DNA of 64,000 nucleotides from Calothrix sp. PCC 7103 (GTDB taxonomy: Bacteria; Cyanobacteriota; Cyanobacteriia; Cyanobacteriales; Nostocaceae): the NCBI RefSeq assembly GCF_000331305.1, contig NZ_KB217478.1, positions 6,970,317-7,034,316 on the forward strand, read 5' to 3'. Every line of letters starts with the position of its first letter. The first letter of the stretch is position 1. This document shows positions 28,257-37,246 of this stretch, one piece after another. A program made the position numbers and the translations under genes. Below the pieces are notes generated by a model. It saw only the letters and a program-made list of their open reading frames with translations, had not been told where the DNA came from and made no database searches.

Positions 28257-29075
28257 TTATGTTTTTAAGGGCATGGGTATGGTTAAGTCACCTAGAAAGT
28301 TATTTGTTTTGAGAATTTCATAAAGATTGATATCGGCTTCTAGTAGACAGGCGTGTCCGCTGTAAGGTAATGTTACCATTTTGGAGTTAGGTAAAATATT
28401 AGCTAATCGGCGCCCTTCTTCTGATGATGGTAAAAGTCGGTCGTCGCTACTTGCTATTATTAATGTTGGTTGTGTAAGTTGCGCGAGTTTATTATTGTCT
28501 ATTTCAAATTCGCGTAATAAAGAAACTCGCCAACGAATGGTTTGTGACGGGACTGACTGAACAGTTTCGAGAAGTTCGCTGCGGTCGCGTTCGGTGATAC
28601 GAGATAATGATGCCAGAAATGGTAGTAAACCAATGGCACCTACATCAAACACCCATTCGGGTACGTAGTTCATGAGTGGAGATGCCCAAACATACCAAGG
28701 ACGTAGTTTAAAACTCGAAGCTGGGTTAATTAATATAATACGTTTGAATAAAGAAGGCGCCGAAATTGCGACTTTTTGCGCTAAACAGCCTCCAAAGGAC
28801 TCCCCACACAGATAAACTGAGCGCTCTGAGTTTCGGTCGAGTTCAACTTTAATTAAACTAAGTACACTGTTGGTTATATCTTCCCAATTTGTCATGTCAC
28901 TACGCGGTATAGCTAAACACCGCACGTCAAAAGCTGCCTCAAGTCCCGCAGTTTGCGACCGCAGTAATTGACCTGTGCCATCCATCCCTGGTAAGTAAAT
29001 AAATAGAGGGCATTGAGGTTGTAGCCTTTTAGGGGTTAGGAAACAAGGTTTTGATTCTACTTTTGGGATAGTCAT
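28257..29075 (-). CDS. Alpha/beta hydrolase, phytyl-ester-synthase-like half
   Basis: This 272-residue alpha/beta hydrolase has an oxyanion region 'YLPGMDGTGQLL' (about 27), nucleophile elbow 'LCGESFGG' (Ser about 95), acid in 'IIASSDDRLLPS' and His in 'LPYSGHACLLEAD'. The pattern matches the hydrolase half of plant phytyl ester synthases and of cyanobacterial Slr2103-type proteins, which join a hydrolase to an acyltransferase. Here the acyltransferase is a separate gene just upstream on the same strand. A role in making phytol or other lipid esters is therefore possible, but this is inferred from likeness and neighbourhood. Confidence 0.7.
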   Translation of the reverse strand: MTIPKVESKPCFLTPKRLQPQCPLFIYLPGMDGTGQLLRSQTAGLEAAFDVRCLAIPRSDMTNWEDITNSVLSLIKVELDRNSERSVYLCGESFGGCLAQKVAISAPSLFKRIILINPASSFKLRPWYVWASPLMNYVPEWVFDVGAIGLLPFLASLSRITERDRSELLETVQSVPSQTIRWRVSLLREFEIDNNKLAQLTQPTLIIASSDDRLLPSSEEGRRLANILPNSKMVTLPYSGHACLLEADINLYEILKTNNFLGDLTIPMPLKT

Positions 29076-29230
29076 TAGCCATGCTTTATTATGATGAATT
29101 CTTTGATTGATATACGCGCTTATTTTTTCTGATTCTATGAGGGTATTAACCCCTCAGCCAATAGCCCTAAATAACCATATTAAAAAAGATTTCAATTTTA
29201 AAGTATTGAGAATAAGCTAAAAACACACAC

Positions 29231-29273
29231 TTTTAACTCATAACTCCTAACTCCTAACTGATAACTCTTAACT
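29231..29273. repeat. TAACTCxTAACTC tandem repeat
   Basis: Near-perfect tandem octamers of TAACTCCT/TAACTCAT type lie between the acyltransferase and hydrolase genes. Related arrays are at 34151-34196 and 38390-38420. Confidence 0.75.
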
Positions 29274-29999
29274 TTAATAAATTCCCTCCTTGAGTAGACC
29301 TGTAATTTCAGAGCGACAGTATTTGCTAATTTCTGCGACAACAGTCCTAGCTTTTTTGCCTTGATACATTTCCCTGTGCTGTGACTTTACCCAGTAGGGA
29401 CGCCCGATAAGCACTGCAACCCGACGGTATACTACTAAAGGATGCCAACCTGGTTGGTTAAATAACGGTTCGCTTGGGTCGAACAGAGTCAGAAATTTCA
29501 ATGGTATTGCTGATGTGTTGACTTCTTCAATAGATGCTATCGCAATTGGCAAAATCGCTAAGTTATCAACTTTACAGCGCAACGCTAAATGCGCGAAACC
29601 TCGCTGAAACTCTGCTACTTGGTTGGGTTGAGTAAAGTTTACCATTGGTTTGGTGCCTTCGGGAAACAGCCCTACCATCTGCCTTGATTTTAGTAAAATT
29701 TCTGATTGCTCAAGTAAACTAGAATACCTTTGATTTTCTGCTTCTAATGGAAAGCATCCGAGTGCGTGGGTGACAAACTCGCGCATGACTGGCACTTGTC
29801 CCATGTAGTGATGGCAAGCGAATCGAATTGGATGTGACAATGCTGCCATTAATAGTGGTGCGTCCATGAAACTGCGATGATTACTCGTGACTATTATGCT
29901 GGCATCTTGGGGTATACGATTTTCGTAGTAGCGAAACATAGTTGTTGATAACGCCATCAACAACGCGCGAGAAATCTCTAAGGGGCTATTCATATTCAT
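29274..29999 (-). CDS. PlsC-type lysophospholipid/glycerolipid acyltransferase
   Basis: This 241-residue acyltransferase has block I 'SNHRSFMDAP' (the HX4D motif, relaxed to HRSFMD) at about residue 41, block III 'GLFPEGTK' at about 114 and a final conserved 'LPIAIAS'. It transfers acyl groups from acyl-ACP or CoA to a lipid alcohol, probably at the membrane. The likeness to the acyltransferase half of phytyl-ester-synthase-type proteins, and the hydrolase gene 198 bases downstream, suggest a two-subunit or split version of that enzyme. It could also be an ordinary lysophosphatidate acyltransferase. Confidence 0.75.
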   Translation of the reverse strand: MNMNSPLEISRALLMALSTTMFRYYENRIPQDASIIVTSNHRSFMDAPLLMAALSHPIRFACHHYMGQVPVMREFVTHALGCFPLEAENQRYSSLLEQSEILLKSRQMVGLFPEGTKPMVNFTQPNQVAEFQRGFAHLALRCKVDNLAILPIAIASIEEVNTSAIPLKFLTLFDPSEPLFNQPGWHPLVVYRRVAVLIGRPYWVKSQHREMYQGKKARTVVAEISKYCRSEITGLLKEGIY

Positions 30000-30407
30000 G
30001 CTCTTAGGTGCTAATGTTATGCGTCAAAACTAAAATCAACAGGAGTTGCTGTCTAATTCTTGGATTTTTACATTTCTTCACTCAATATTAGATAGCCTTA
30101 AGGTAGAAACCTGCTTTCTCAAAGAAGAAACCAGGTTTCTTTGTTGATATCTTGTAATAAACACAAAAATTTCCTATAGAAACCTGGTTTCTTGTATCTT
30201 CAGTAACAATAAACCGTTAAATAAGCTATAAAGCGAAATTTTTACGTAAATTCCAAATATAAACTCGTTGCTTAATCAATTTAGAGGCGACTCTAAAGTT
30301 TGCTAATATAAAGCTTATAGTTGTAAATCCGTAATAAATGTTTTATAATTACGTGGTTTTAGCTACATACACAAGATAAAAACTGTTATAATTCTCTTTA
30401 ATATTCC
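30000..30407. other. Divergent intergenic space with AGAAACC repeats
   Basis: No gene was recognised between the divergent acyltransferase and metG. Three copies of the palindromic AGAAACC-N-GGTTTCT repeat lie at 30105-30119 (imperfect), 30126-30140 and 30178-30192. The AT-rich 30240-30400 stretch presumably holds the metG promoter. Confidence 0.6.
30105..30192. repeat. Three AGAAACC-N-GGTTTCT palindromes
   Basis: Fifteen-base palindromes lie at 30105, 30126 and 30178. The same family occurs at 35806, 35855, 35914, 55946, 55997, 58178 and 59047. Confidence 0.85.
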
Positions 30408-32003
30408 ATGAATCGAGACGAGACAACAAATACATTTGCGCTGACAACACCGTTATATTATGTGAATGATTTACCACATATAGGCAGCGCTTATACAACT
30501 ATGGCTGCTGATACGATAGCAAGATTTGAAAAATTGTTATCAAAATCTGTGTTGTTAGTTACCGGAACTGACGAACATGGACAAAAAATTGAGCGCAGCG
30601 CTCAAGCAAAAGAGATGAAACCGCAACAGTTCTGCGATGAGATTGTACCTAACTTTATCTCATTATGGAAATTGTTAAACATACAATACGACCGTTTTAG
30701 CAGAACTACGGCGCCTAAACATGCTTCGATAGTTCAAGAGTTCTTTAAGCGCGTTTGGGATAATGGCGATATATATTTAGGTCAGCAAAAAGGCTGGTAT
30801 TGCGTATCGTGCGAAGAATTCAAAGAAGAACGCGAACTGTTAGAGAAACATCGGTGCCCAATCCACCCAACCAAAGAAGTTGAGTGGCGTGACGAAGAAA
30901 ACTATTTTTTCCGCTTATCGAAATATCAAGAAAAATTATTGGCGTATTTTGACTCGAAACCTGATTTTATTCAGCCAGAAAGTCGTCGTAATGAAGTATT
31001 AAACTTTGTAAACCAAGGATTACAAGATTTTTCGATTTCCCGCGTCAACTTAGAATGGGGTTTTCCAGTTCCCGAAAATCCAAAACATACACTTTATGTT
31101 TGGTTCGATGCACTATTGGGCTATATAACTGCATTACTAGAACCGGATGATGAGCCAACACTTGAAAATGCTTTAAAAAATTGGTACCCATTCGATTTAC
31201 ATCTAATTGGAAAAGATATTTTAAGATTTCATGCTGTGTATTGGCCTGCAATGTTAATGTCGGCAGGGTTGCCATTACCAGGAAAAGTCTTTGGACATGG
31301 ATTTTTAACCAAAGACGGTAGAAAGATGGGGAAAACTCTTGGTAATACAATTGACCCTATTGAGTTGATTGATAAATATGGCGCCGATGCAGTTCGTTAT
31401 TACTTCCTTAAGGAAATCGAATTTGGTAAAGATGGCGATTTTAATGAAGTAAGGTTCATTGATGTTGTAAATGCAGATTTGGCGAATGATTTAGGTAATT
31501 TACTAAATCGAATTTTAGGCATGGTGAAAAAATACTGTGGCGGCAAAATTCCAGTAGTTACAGCAGAACATGTAGATAATGATAACCCTTTAAAGGGACT
31601 AGGTTTACATCTAGGGGAACAAGTCAAAACAGCCTATGAAGCGCTAGCCTTCAGTCAAGCTTGTAATTTAGTTCTGTCGCTTGTACAGGGTAGTAACAAG
31701 TTTATCGATGACCAAGCGCCTTGGAGCTTGTATAAACAAACTCGGCAGCAAGAAGTGGAATGCGTATTGTATACTGTGCTGGAATCTGTGAGGTTAGCAG
31801 TTTATCTATTATCCCCAGTAATTCCCAATATCAGTACTGCCGCATATCAACAACTAGGTTTTGAAGTCAATTTTAATGACCCAACCAGTATTGAAAAGGC
31901 GCCATTCGATATTCATTCTAAATGGGGATTGCTGAGTAGTACACAAAACTTAGGCACACCCCAACCCATTTTTAAACGAATTGATTTGTCTAAAAACGAT
32001 TAG
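30408..32003 (+). CDS. metG: Methionyl-tRNA synthetase
   Basis: This 531-residue class I synthetase has the HIGH-type motif 'LPHIGSAYTT' (about 22), a zinc-knob-like segment with 'YCVSCEEF' and 'HRCPIHP' (about 128-150), and the second signature 'DGRKMGKTLGN' (about 303), where KMGKT stands for KMSKS. The anticodon-binding helical domain follows from about 360. There is no C-terminal tRNA-binding (Trbp111) domain, consistent with the short form. It charges initiator and elongator tRNA-Met. It is monocistronic or loosely linked to the NYN gene 163 bases downstream. Confidence 0.95.
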   Translation: MNRDETTNTFALTTPLYYVNDLPHIGSAYTTMAADTIARFEKLLSKSVLLVTGTDEHGQKIERSAQAKEMKPQQFCDEIVPNFISLWKLLNIQYDRFSRTTAPKHASIVQEFFKRVWDNGDIYLGQQKGWYCVSCEEFKEERELLEKHRCPIHPTKEVEWRDEENYFFRLSKYQEKLLAYFDSKPDFIQPESRRNEVLNFVNQGLQDFSISRVNLEWGFPVPENPKHTLYVWFDALLGYITALLEPDDEPTLENALKNWYPFDLHLIGKDILRFHAVYWPAMLMSAGLPLPGKVFGHGFLTKDGRKMGKTLGNTIDPIELIDKYGADAVRYYFLKEIEFGKDGDFNEVRFIDVVNADLANDLGNLLNRILGMVKKYCGGKIPVVTAEHVDNDNPLKGLGLHLGEQVKTAYEALAFSQACNLVLSLVQGSNKFIDDQAPWSLYKQTRQQEVECVLYTVLESVRLAVYLLSPVIPNISTAAYQQLGFEVNFNDPTSIEKAPFDIHSKWGLLSSTQNLGTPQPIFKRIDLSKND

Positions 32004-32166
32004 TTTTTTAATCTCTGTTAAACGTAAATTCACCAGTGGCTATATTTTACTAGCTAAATATAATAGCCCTGGATGAATATAATCTAGCCGTAACTATCAT
32101 AAAACGTTCAATAACAGTGTTTCAGCAATTTTTAGTATCCTTTATTACATTGATAACAAACGAGGT

Positions 32167-32805
32167 ATGACAACAATGTTAAGTAATTTAGAAGCCGACT
32201 CGATATTTACGCCTGAGCAGGTTTTAGAAAATCGAGGTAGAGTAGCTATATTTATAGATGGCTCAAATTTATTTTATGCAGCTTTGCAATTAGGTATAGA
32301 AATTGACTACACAAAGTTGCTATGTAGATTAACAGGTGGTTCGCGACTATTACGTGCTTTTTTTTACACAGGTGTAGATAGGACGAACGAGAAGCAGCAG
32401 GGTTTTCTGTTGTGGATGCGACGCAATGGTTATCGTGTCATTGCTAAAGATTTAGTGCAGTTACCAGATGGTTCTAAAAAGGCGAATTTGGATGTGGAAA
32501 TTGCAGTAGATATGATGGCTTTGGTCGATTCGTATGATACTGCGGTATTAGTGAGTGGAGATGGAGATTTGGCTTATGCAGTAAATTCTGTATCTTACCG
32601 AGGTGTGCGCGTTGAGGTAGTGAGTTTACGGTCTATGACTAGCGATAGTTTAATTAACGTTAGTGACCGCTATATTGATTTAGAGGCGGTTAAAGAAGAC
32701 ATTCAAAAGACCCCACGTCAAAGTTATCCCTACCGACCCCTATCTGGTGTTGGTTTTTTGGAACAACCTGACATGAATGGTCATCTGGAATTACCGGAAC
32801 CATAA
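32167..32805 (+). CDS. NYN domain protein (LabA/DUF88 family)
   Basis: This 212-residue protein has a PIN-like NYN nuclease fold. 'VAIFIDGSNLFYA' (about 27) carries the first acidic residue, 'KKANLDVEIAVDMMAL' (about 108) the second, and 'VLVSGDGDLAYAV' (about 135) the third. Members include LabA, which tunes circadian output in Synechococcus, and other predicted RNases. The acidic triad is intact, so it may be a ribonuclease. It lies 18 bases upstream of the lptC-like gene, suggesting cotranscription, although a functional link is not obvious. Confidence 0.85.
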   Translation: MTTMLSNLEADSIFTPEQVLENRGRVAIFIDGSNLFYAALQLGIEIDYTKLLCRLTGGSRLLRAFFYTGVDRTNEKQQGFLLWMRRNGYRVIAKDLVQLPDGSKKANLDVEIAVDMMALVDSYDTAVLVSGDGDLAYAVNSVSYRGVRVEVVSLRSMTSDSLINVSDRYIDLEAVKEDIQKTPRQSYPYRPLSGVGFLEQPDMNGHLELPEP

Positions 32806-32823
32806 AACGAGGCTTATAGCGGA

Positions 32824-33981
32824 ATGAAAAATGCGGGCGCCGGAACGGTTTTGTTTCGTCTGTCTATGACAATTGTATTAGTGGTAGGACTATTTGCTTG
32901 CAGTAGTCCTCCTCCAAAATCACAAGCGAATAAAGATAAACCAACAAACCAGCCAAACGATAGTCAGTTAACTTTATTTGAAGGTTCTCTAGATGCAACT
33001 GACGAGTCAGGAAGATTAATTTGGCGAGTTAATGCTAAAAAAGGCAGATATACAAAAGAGAAAGAAATAGGGCAACTTGAAAGTCCTTACGGTGAATTAT
33101 TTCAAGATGGTAAGGCTGTTTATCAAGTAACTGCCGAAAAAGCCGACATTCAGCAAAACGGAAAACAGCTATTGCTTAAAGGTAAAATAGTCGCAACAGA
33201 CCCCAAAAATGGTGTTGTATTGCGTGGGAATGAATTAGAATGGCGCCCACAAGAAGACTTATTAATCGTTCGTAACCAATTAAATGGAACTCACAAGCAA
33301 CTTGTTGCAGTTGCACAAGAAGCGCGTGCGAAAACTCGTGAGCAAAAAGTAGATTTTTTTGGGGGTGTAGTTGCAACTTCTGTAGACCCACCATTACGAG
33401 TGCGAACCGAGCATTTAACTTGGAATTTAAAGCAGCAAAAATTAATTGGTAACAAACCATTACAATTTGAAAGGTTTAAAAATAATCAAATCACCGATAG
33501 AGGAAGAGGTGACGCGGCAGAAGTTGATTTAAATACTAAAATTGTCACCATTACTAAAAATGCCCAAGCAGAGCTAGCACAACCTGCAATACAAATCACT
33601 AGTAGTTCAATGGCATGGAACCTTAATAAAGAAATTGTTACAACTAAAACACCAGTACGTGTACTTCATCGTACAGATAATATCATAGTCACGGCAAATC
33701 AAGGCGAACTTAGAATACCTCAAGAGACCGTATATTTACAGGGTAACGTTAATGCTATTGGACAAAGGCGCCAAAATATAAAATCAGATAAATTAACTTG
33801 GTTTTTAAAGAATCAGCAAGTAGAAGCCGAAGGGAACGTATTTTATCAGCAACTTGAGCCAGCATTAAGTTTCACAGGTGATACTGCATCTGGTAACATC
33901 CAGCAGCAAAATATTATAGTTAGAAGTAGTAATAACAATAATAGAGTAATTACCAATATCATTCCCCAAGAACCACAGTAG
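32824..33981 (+). CDS. lptC: LptC-like lipopolysaccharide export protein, lipoprotein
   Basis: This 385-residue protein has an N-terminal hydrophobic segment ending in a lipobox 'GLFACSS' (Cys about 28). LptC/OstA-like beta-jellyroll repeats follow, with 'GKIVATDPKNGVVLRGNELEW' type strands through the protein. LptC receives lipopolysaccharide from the LptBFG transporter in the inner membrane and passes it to LptA. At 385 residues it is about twice enterobacterial LptC, as is usual in cyanobacteria, where LptC and LptA-like modules appear extended. It is cotranscribed with the NYN gene. Frame and ends look intact. Confidence 0.85.
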   Translation: MKNAGAGTVLFRLSMTIVLVVGLFACSSPPPKSQANKDKPTNQPNDSQLTLFEGSLDATDESGRLIWRVNAKKGRYTKEKEIGQLESPYGELFQDGKAVYQVTAEKADIQQNGKQLLLKGKIVATDPKNGVVLRGNELEWRPQEDLLIVRNQLNGTHKQLVAVAQEARAKTREQKVDFFGGVVATSVDPPLRVRTEHLTWNLKQQKLIGNKPLQFERFKNNQITDRGRGDAAEVDLNTKIVTITKNAQAELAQPAIQITSSSMAWNLNKEIVTTKTPVRVLHRTDNIIVTANQGELRIPQETVYLQGNVNAIGQRRQNIKSDKLTWFLKNQQVEAEGNVFYQQLEPALSFTGDTASGNIQQQNIIVRSSNNNNRVITNIIPQEPQ

Positions 33982-34150
33982 AGCGCAAGCATTGTTACAA
34001 TTATTGGTATTACCCCAACGGGGCGAGCTACTTGCAAGCGTTTAGACATAAAAGCACGTCGTCTTTGGATAAAAGGTGGTTGGTATCCACCTTTAGAAGA
34101 CCCACGACAAGAAAGTTAAAGCAGCGCGTGGTTGAATAACGTTGTTGTTA

Positions 34151-34196
34151 AAGAGTTAAGAGTTATAACTCTTAACTCTTAACTACTAACTCTTAT
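34151..34196. repeat. TAACTCTTAACTC tandem/inverted repeat
   Basis: AGAGTTA and TAACTCT units are arranged as tandem and inverted copies. The patch runs into the last codons of dacB, supplying its final Lys-Ser-stop. Confidence 0.75.
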
Positions 34197-35508
34197 AAAC
34201 TACTTCGTTTCTTTGGGCATCACCAAGCTGTGGCAAAGCTTTGTTTTCTGCATGGGGGGCAATAGCAAGTGGAACAGATTCGGGAACTTGAAGTTGTTTG
34301 ACTAGGTTTTGTAAGAGTTTATCTTGCTCAGTACGAAAGGCGCCAACGAAAGGTCCTCTATTAATAATGGCAAACCAAACTAAACCACGGTCACGTGTTG
34401 GAACTACACCAGCTAATGCACTCACATCACGTAATGTCCCTGTTTTCATGACTGTAGCGTTGGGTAAATGACGCGCCTGTACTGTGCCACGATGGTCAAA
34501 ACCTGATGTAGGGAATAAATCCGCAAGTGTCATATTGTTCGCGACTGCTTCACGTTGCAGTATCATCAACATCGCACAAACGGCACGGGGAGAAATCCGA
34601 TTTTCTACTCCTAGTCCGGAACCGTTGATTAATTGAATTTCTGATTCTGGAACTCGCGCTAGTTTGGCTGCTTTTGACTGAACTACCGTTGCTCCTCCTA
34701 CTGCTTCTGCTAGCATTTCAGCCATTTCATTGTTGCTGAATACGTTCATCTCATTGATGAGTTGCGCCAGGGGTAATGAATAATGTCTGATTAGTAGATT
34801 ACTTTCAGGAACGGTTTGAGTTGCTAGTTCGACTTTGCCAGTAATTCTCAATTGGGGTTTTGGTGTACCCTTGGGCATGGTTGAGTAATACAGCTTAATA
34901 TCACGCGACCAGGTGGCAGAATCGAGTGTTTGTTTGAGAAATTGTCCAGCTAGTGTTGGGTTTCGCTGGAAGTTCATTGCAAAATTGCCAGTAATGATTA
35001 AATTACCCTTGACTTGCTTAATACCCATTTGGTTAAGCATATTGCCAAGCGTTACTGCTTCTTGAATTACAAATAATGGGTCTCCACCACCTGTTATGAC
35101 TAAATTTCCTTCTAACACCCCATTTTTAATTGGCCCTGTTGCGCTAACCAATGTCTGAAATTTATGGTCGGCGCCCAAGGTTGTCAAAGAGACAAGCGAA
35201 GTTGCAATTTTTGTCAGCGAGGCGGCTGGTATTGGTGTTGTGCCTTCATGGTTCGCCATTAAAATTGGACCTGACTGTATCCAAATTCCCTGGCTCTGCA
35301 TCATGTTTCCAGCGACTAATTTAGCTGTCACCAGGTCTTTGAAATATTTTTCAACCGTGGTAGTACCTGCTGGATTAGGGTCAGGGGCTAAAACCAGACC
35401 TGGGCTACTTTGCCATGCCAATGCTTCTAAAGCATCTAAAGGCTTGACTTGTAACCCTGCTATTTCCAGCCACAGCGTAAACAAGCCTGAGCCAATTAAT
35501 TCCAGCAT
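34186..35508 (-). CDS. dacB: D-alanyl-D-alanine carboxypeptidase, S13/PBP4 family
   Basis: This 440-residue penicillin-binding protein has SxxK in 'PAASLTKIATSL' (about 97), SxN in 'VFSNNEMAEML' (about 258) and KTG in 'VMKTGTLRDVSAL' (about 352). It trims or cuts peptidoglycan peptides in the periplasm. The N-terminus has a moderately hydrophobic segment ('LIGSGLFTLWLEIAG') that may be a signal or anchor. The insertion between SxxK and SxN is typical of class C PBPs. The last residues come from a TAACTC repeat array. It is convergent with lptC. Confidence 0.92.
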   Translation of the reverse strand: MLELIGSGLFTLWLEIAGLQVKPLDALEALAWQSSPGLVLAPDPNPAGTTTVEKYFKDLVTAKLVAGNMMQSQGIWIQSGPILMANHEGTTPIPAASLTKIATSLVSLTTLGADHKFQTLVSATGPIKNGVLEGNLVITGGGDPLFVIQEAVTLGNMLNQMGIKQVKGNLIITGNFAMNFQRNPTLAGQFLKQTLDSATWSRDIKLYYSTMPKGTPKPQLRITGKVELATQTVPESNLLIRHYSLPLAQLINEMNVFSNNEMAEMLAEAVGGATVVQSKAAKLARVPESEIQLINGSGLGVENRISPRAVCAMLMILQREAVANNMTLADLFPTSGFDHRGTVQARHLPNATVMKTGTLRDVSALAGVVPTRDRGLVWFAIINRGPFVGAFRTEQDKLLQNLVKQLQVPESVPLAIAPHAENKALPQLGDAQRNEVVYKS

Positions 35509-36048
35509 GTTTAATCCTCAATAGGGAGTTGGAGTTTTTAACTTTATGTGATATTATGCTGTTTCTACGATTTTGAGAATCGAGTAACTATACTAACCAA
35601 TGATTTTTAATTACGGTAGTGCGTCTGAACACATTTGATTTAAGCTTTAAGCTAACTTTTCATTCTTTAGCAGTATTTTTGAGGCGCGAGCGAAAAATAT
35701 CATTATATATACGCTTAACATAATAAGTTTTTAGGCTTAATCAGTGAATTTTCTACCTTTTTCAAAAGCTGGGCGCCTGAATCTGGAAAATTTACCTTAT
35801 CTTTAAGAAACCTGGTTTCTTAATCAAAATTGTAATTAAAAGAACATTTTACGTAGAAACCCGGTTTCTTGGGTTTCTTTATGCAAATTGTAGTGACGAA
35901 GAACATTTTGCGTAGAAACCTGGTTTCTCCCCTTGTTTGAATTGTCAATAATTGTTAACGTAGTTACAAAAGATTTGAAAGAAAGATGCTTGCTCGTTTG
36001 GGTTAAGGCATCTGGTAAAATTTGTAAGGTTTCTAGAAGCTTTAAGCA
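35509..36048. other. Divergent intergenic space with AGAAACC repeats
   Basis: No gene was found in this 540-base space upstream of plsX and dacB. It holds three copies of the AGAAACC-N-GGTTTCT palindrome. The last two (35855, 35914) extend into a longer repeated unit of about 30 bases starting AAGAACATTTT. Promoters for both flanking genes should lie here. Confidence 0.6.
35806..35928. repeat. Three AGAAACC-N-GGTTTCT palindromes
   Basis: Copies lie at 35806-35820, 35855-35869 and 35914-35928. The last two share a further 15 bases upstream, suggesting local duplication. Confidence 0.85.
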
Positions 36049-37074
36049 ATGGGATCGACTTGCGTGAGGATCGCAATTGACGCAATGGGAGGGGATCGCG
36101 CACCTGGTGAAATCGTGACTGGCGCACTGCGGGCACGAGAAGAACTAGGTGTAGAAATATTATTGGTGGGAGATCCCCAACAAATTGAAGCTGCGCTGCC
36201 ACCTAAAACTAATACGGCACAGCTTGAGATTGTCCCTTCTGAGGGAGCAATTGAAATGGAGGAGGAGCCTTTAAGCGCTATCCGGCGCAAACCGAAGTCC
36301 TCTATCAATGTGGCAATGGATTTGGTCAAGCAAAAACGCGCGGATGCGGTTATTTCTGCTGGTCACTCTGGAGCAGCGATGGCATCGGCTTTGCTGCGTT
36401 TGGGAAGGCTAAAGGGAATTGACCGTCCAGCGATTGGAGCTGTATTTCCAACAATGGTAGCCAGTAAGCAAGTACTCATACTTGACGTTGGCGCCAATGT
36501 AGACTGCCGTCCGAAATTTCTTGAACAGTTCGCTATTATGGGGTCAGTTTATAGTCAGTATGTGCTGGGTATAAATGAACCAAAGGTAGGTTTATTAAAT
36601 ATCGGCGAAGAAGACTGCAAGGGCAATGACGCAGCAGTACGTGCAAATCAGATGTTACGTGAAAACCCAAACATCGATTTTATCGGCAATGCTGAAGGGC
36701 GTGATGTTCTATCTGGTGACTTTGATGTAATTGTCTGCGACGGTTTTGTGGGTAATGTGTTGCTTAAATTCGCCGAGGCCGTTGGCGAAGTGATGCTGCA
36801 AATTATCCGCGAAGAACTACCACAAGGTATACGCGGTCAAGTTGGTACTGCAATCTTGAAACCTAACTTAAGGCGAATTAAACAGCGCATGGACCACGCC
36901 GAACACGGTGGTGCATTACTTTTAGGTGTAGACGGAATTTGTATAATCAGTCACGGTAGCTCACAGGCGCCTTCTATTTTTAACGCCGTGCGAATGGCAA
37001 AAGAAGCTGTGGACAACCAAGTGTTAGATAGAATTCAATCTCAATATCAAAGCCTACAGCGCGAAAGCAGTTAA
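36049..37074 (+). CDS. plsX: Phosphate acyltransferase PlsX
   Basis: This 341-residue PlsX has the N-terminal signature 'IAIDAMGGDRAPGEIV', 'GHSGAAMASALLRLGR' and 'LNIGEEDCKGND'. It turns acyl-ACP and phosphate into acyl-phosphate, the substrate of PlsY in phospholipid synthesis. It is the first gene of the classical plsX-fabH-fabD cluster. The ATG at 36049 gives a short 'MGST' lead before the conserved strand. A repeat cluster follows the stop immediately. Confidence 0.95.
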   Translation: MGSTCVRIAIDAMGGDRAPGEIVTGALRAREELGVEILLVGDPQQIEAALPPKTNTAQLEIVPSEGAIEMEEEPLSAIRRKPKSSINVAMDLVKQKRADAVISAGHSGAAMASALLRLGRLKGIDRPAIGAVFPTMVASKQVLILDVGANVDCRPKFLEQFAIMGSVYSQYVLGINEPKVGLLNIGEEDCKGNDAAVRANQMLRENPNIDFIGNAEGRDVLSGDFDVIVCDGFVGNVLLKFAEAVGEVMLQIIREELPQGIRGQVGTAILKPNLRRIKQRMDHAEHGGALLLGVDGICIISHGSSQAPSIFNAVRMAKEAVDNQVLDRIQSQYQSLQRESS

Positions 37075-37220
37075 AGAGTGTTAAGTGCTGAATGCTGAGT
37101 GCTGAGTGAAGAGTTAGGAGGCGCGGAGTTATGAGGCGTGGAGTTATGAGGCGCGGAATTATGAATATTACTCAGCATTCAGCACTTTCTACTCAGCACT
37201 CAGCACTTCTAACTCGGCAC
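37075..37220. repeat. AGTGCTGAGT repeat cluster with short tandem units
   Basis: Direct copies at 37085-37106 and inverted copies at 37171-37210 flank three tandem units of about 16 bases of GAGGCGCGGAGTTAT type (about 37119-37164). It fills the plsX-fabH gap. Confidence 0.8.
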
Positions 37221-37246
37221 TATTTTTAAAGCGTGGGAGAGTAGGA

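Noticed and set aside
31300-31340. KMGKT instead of KMSKS in MetG as a sign of inactivity
   Set aside because: Variation in this loop is tolerated in class I synthetases and the rest of the enzyme is intact.
33982-34120. Short plus-strand frame after lptC ending 'WYPPLEDPRQES'
   Set aside because: It looks protein-like near the end but lacks a start codon and ribosome site; too little to call a gene or remnant.
37085-37210. Possible CRISPR array
   Set aside because: Units are only 10-16 bases, spacers are absent, and direct and inverted copies are mixed, so it is a short interspersed repeat cluster.
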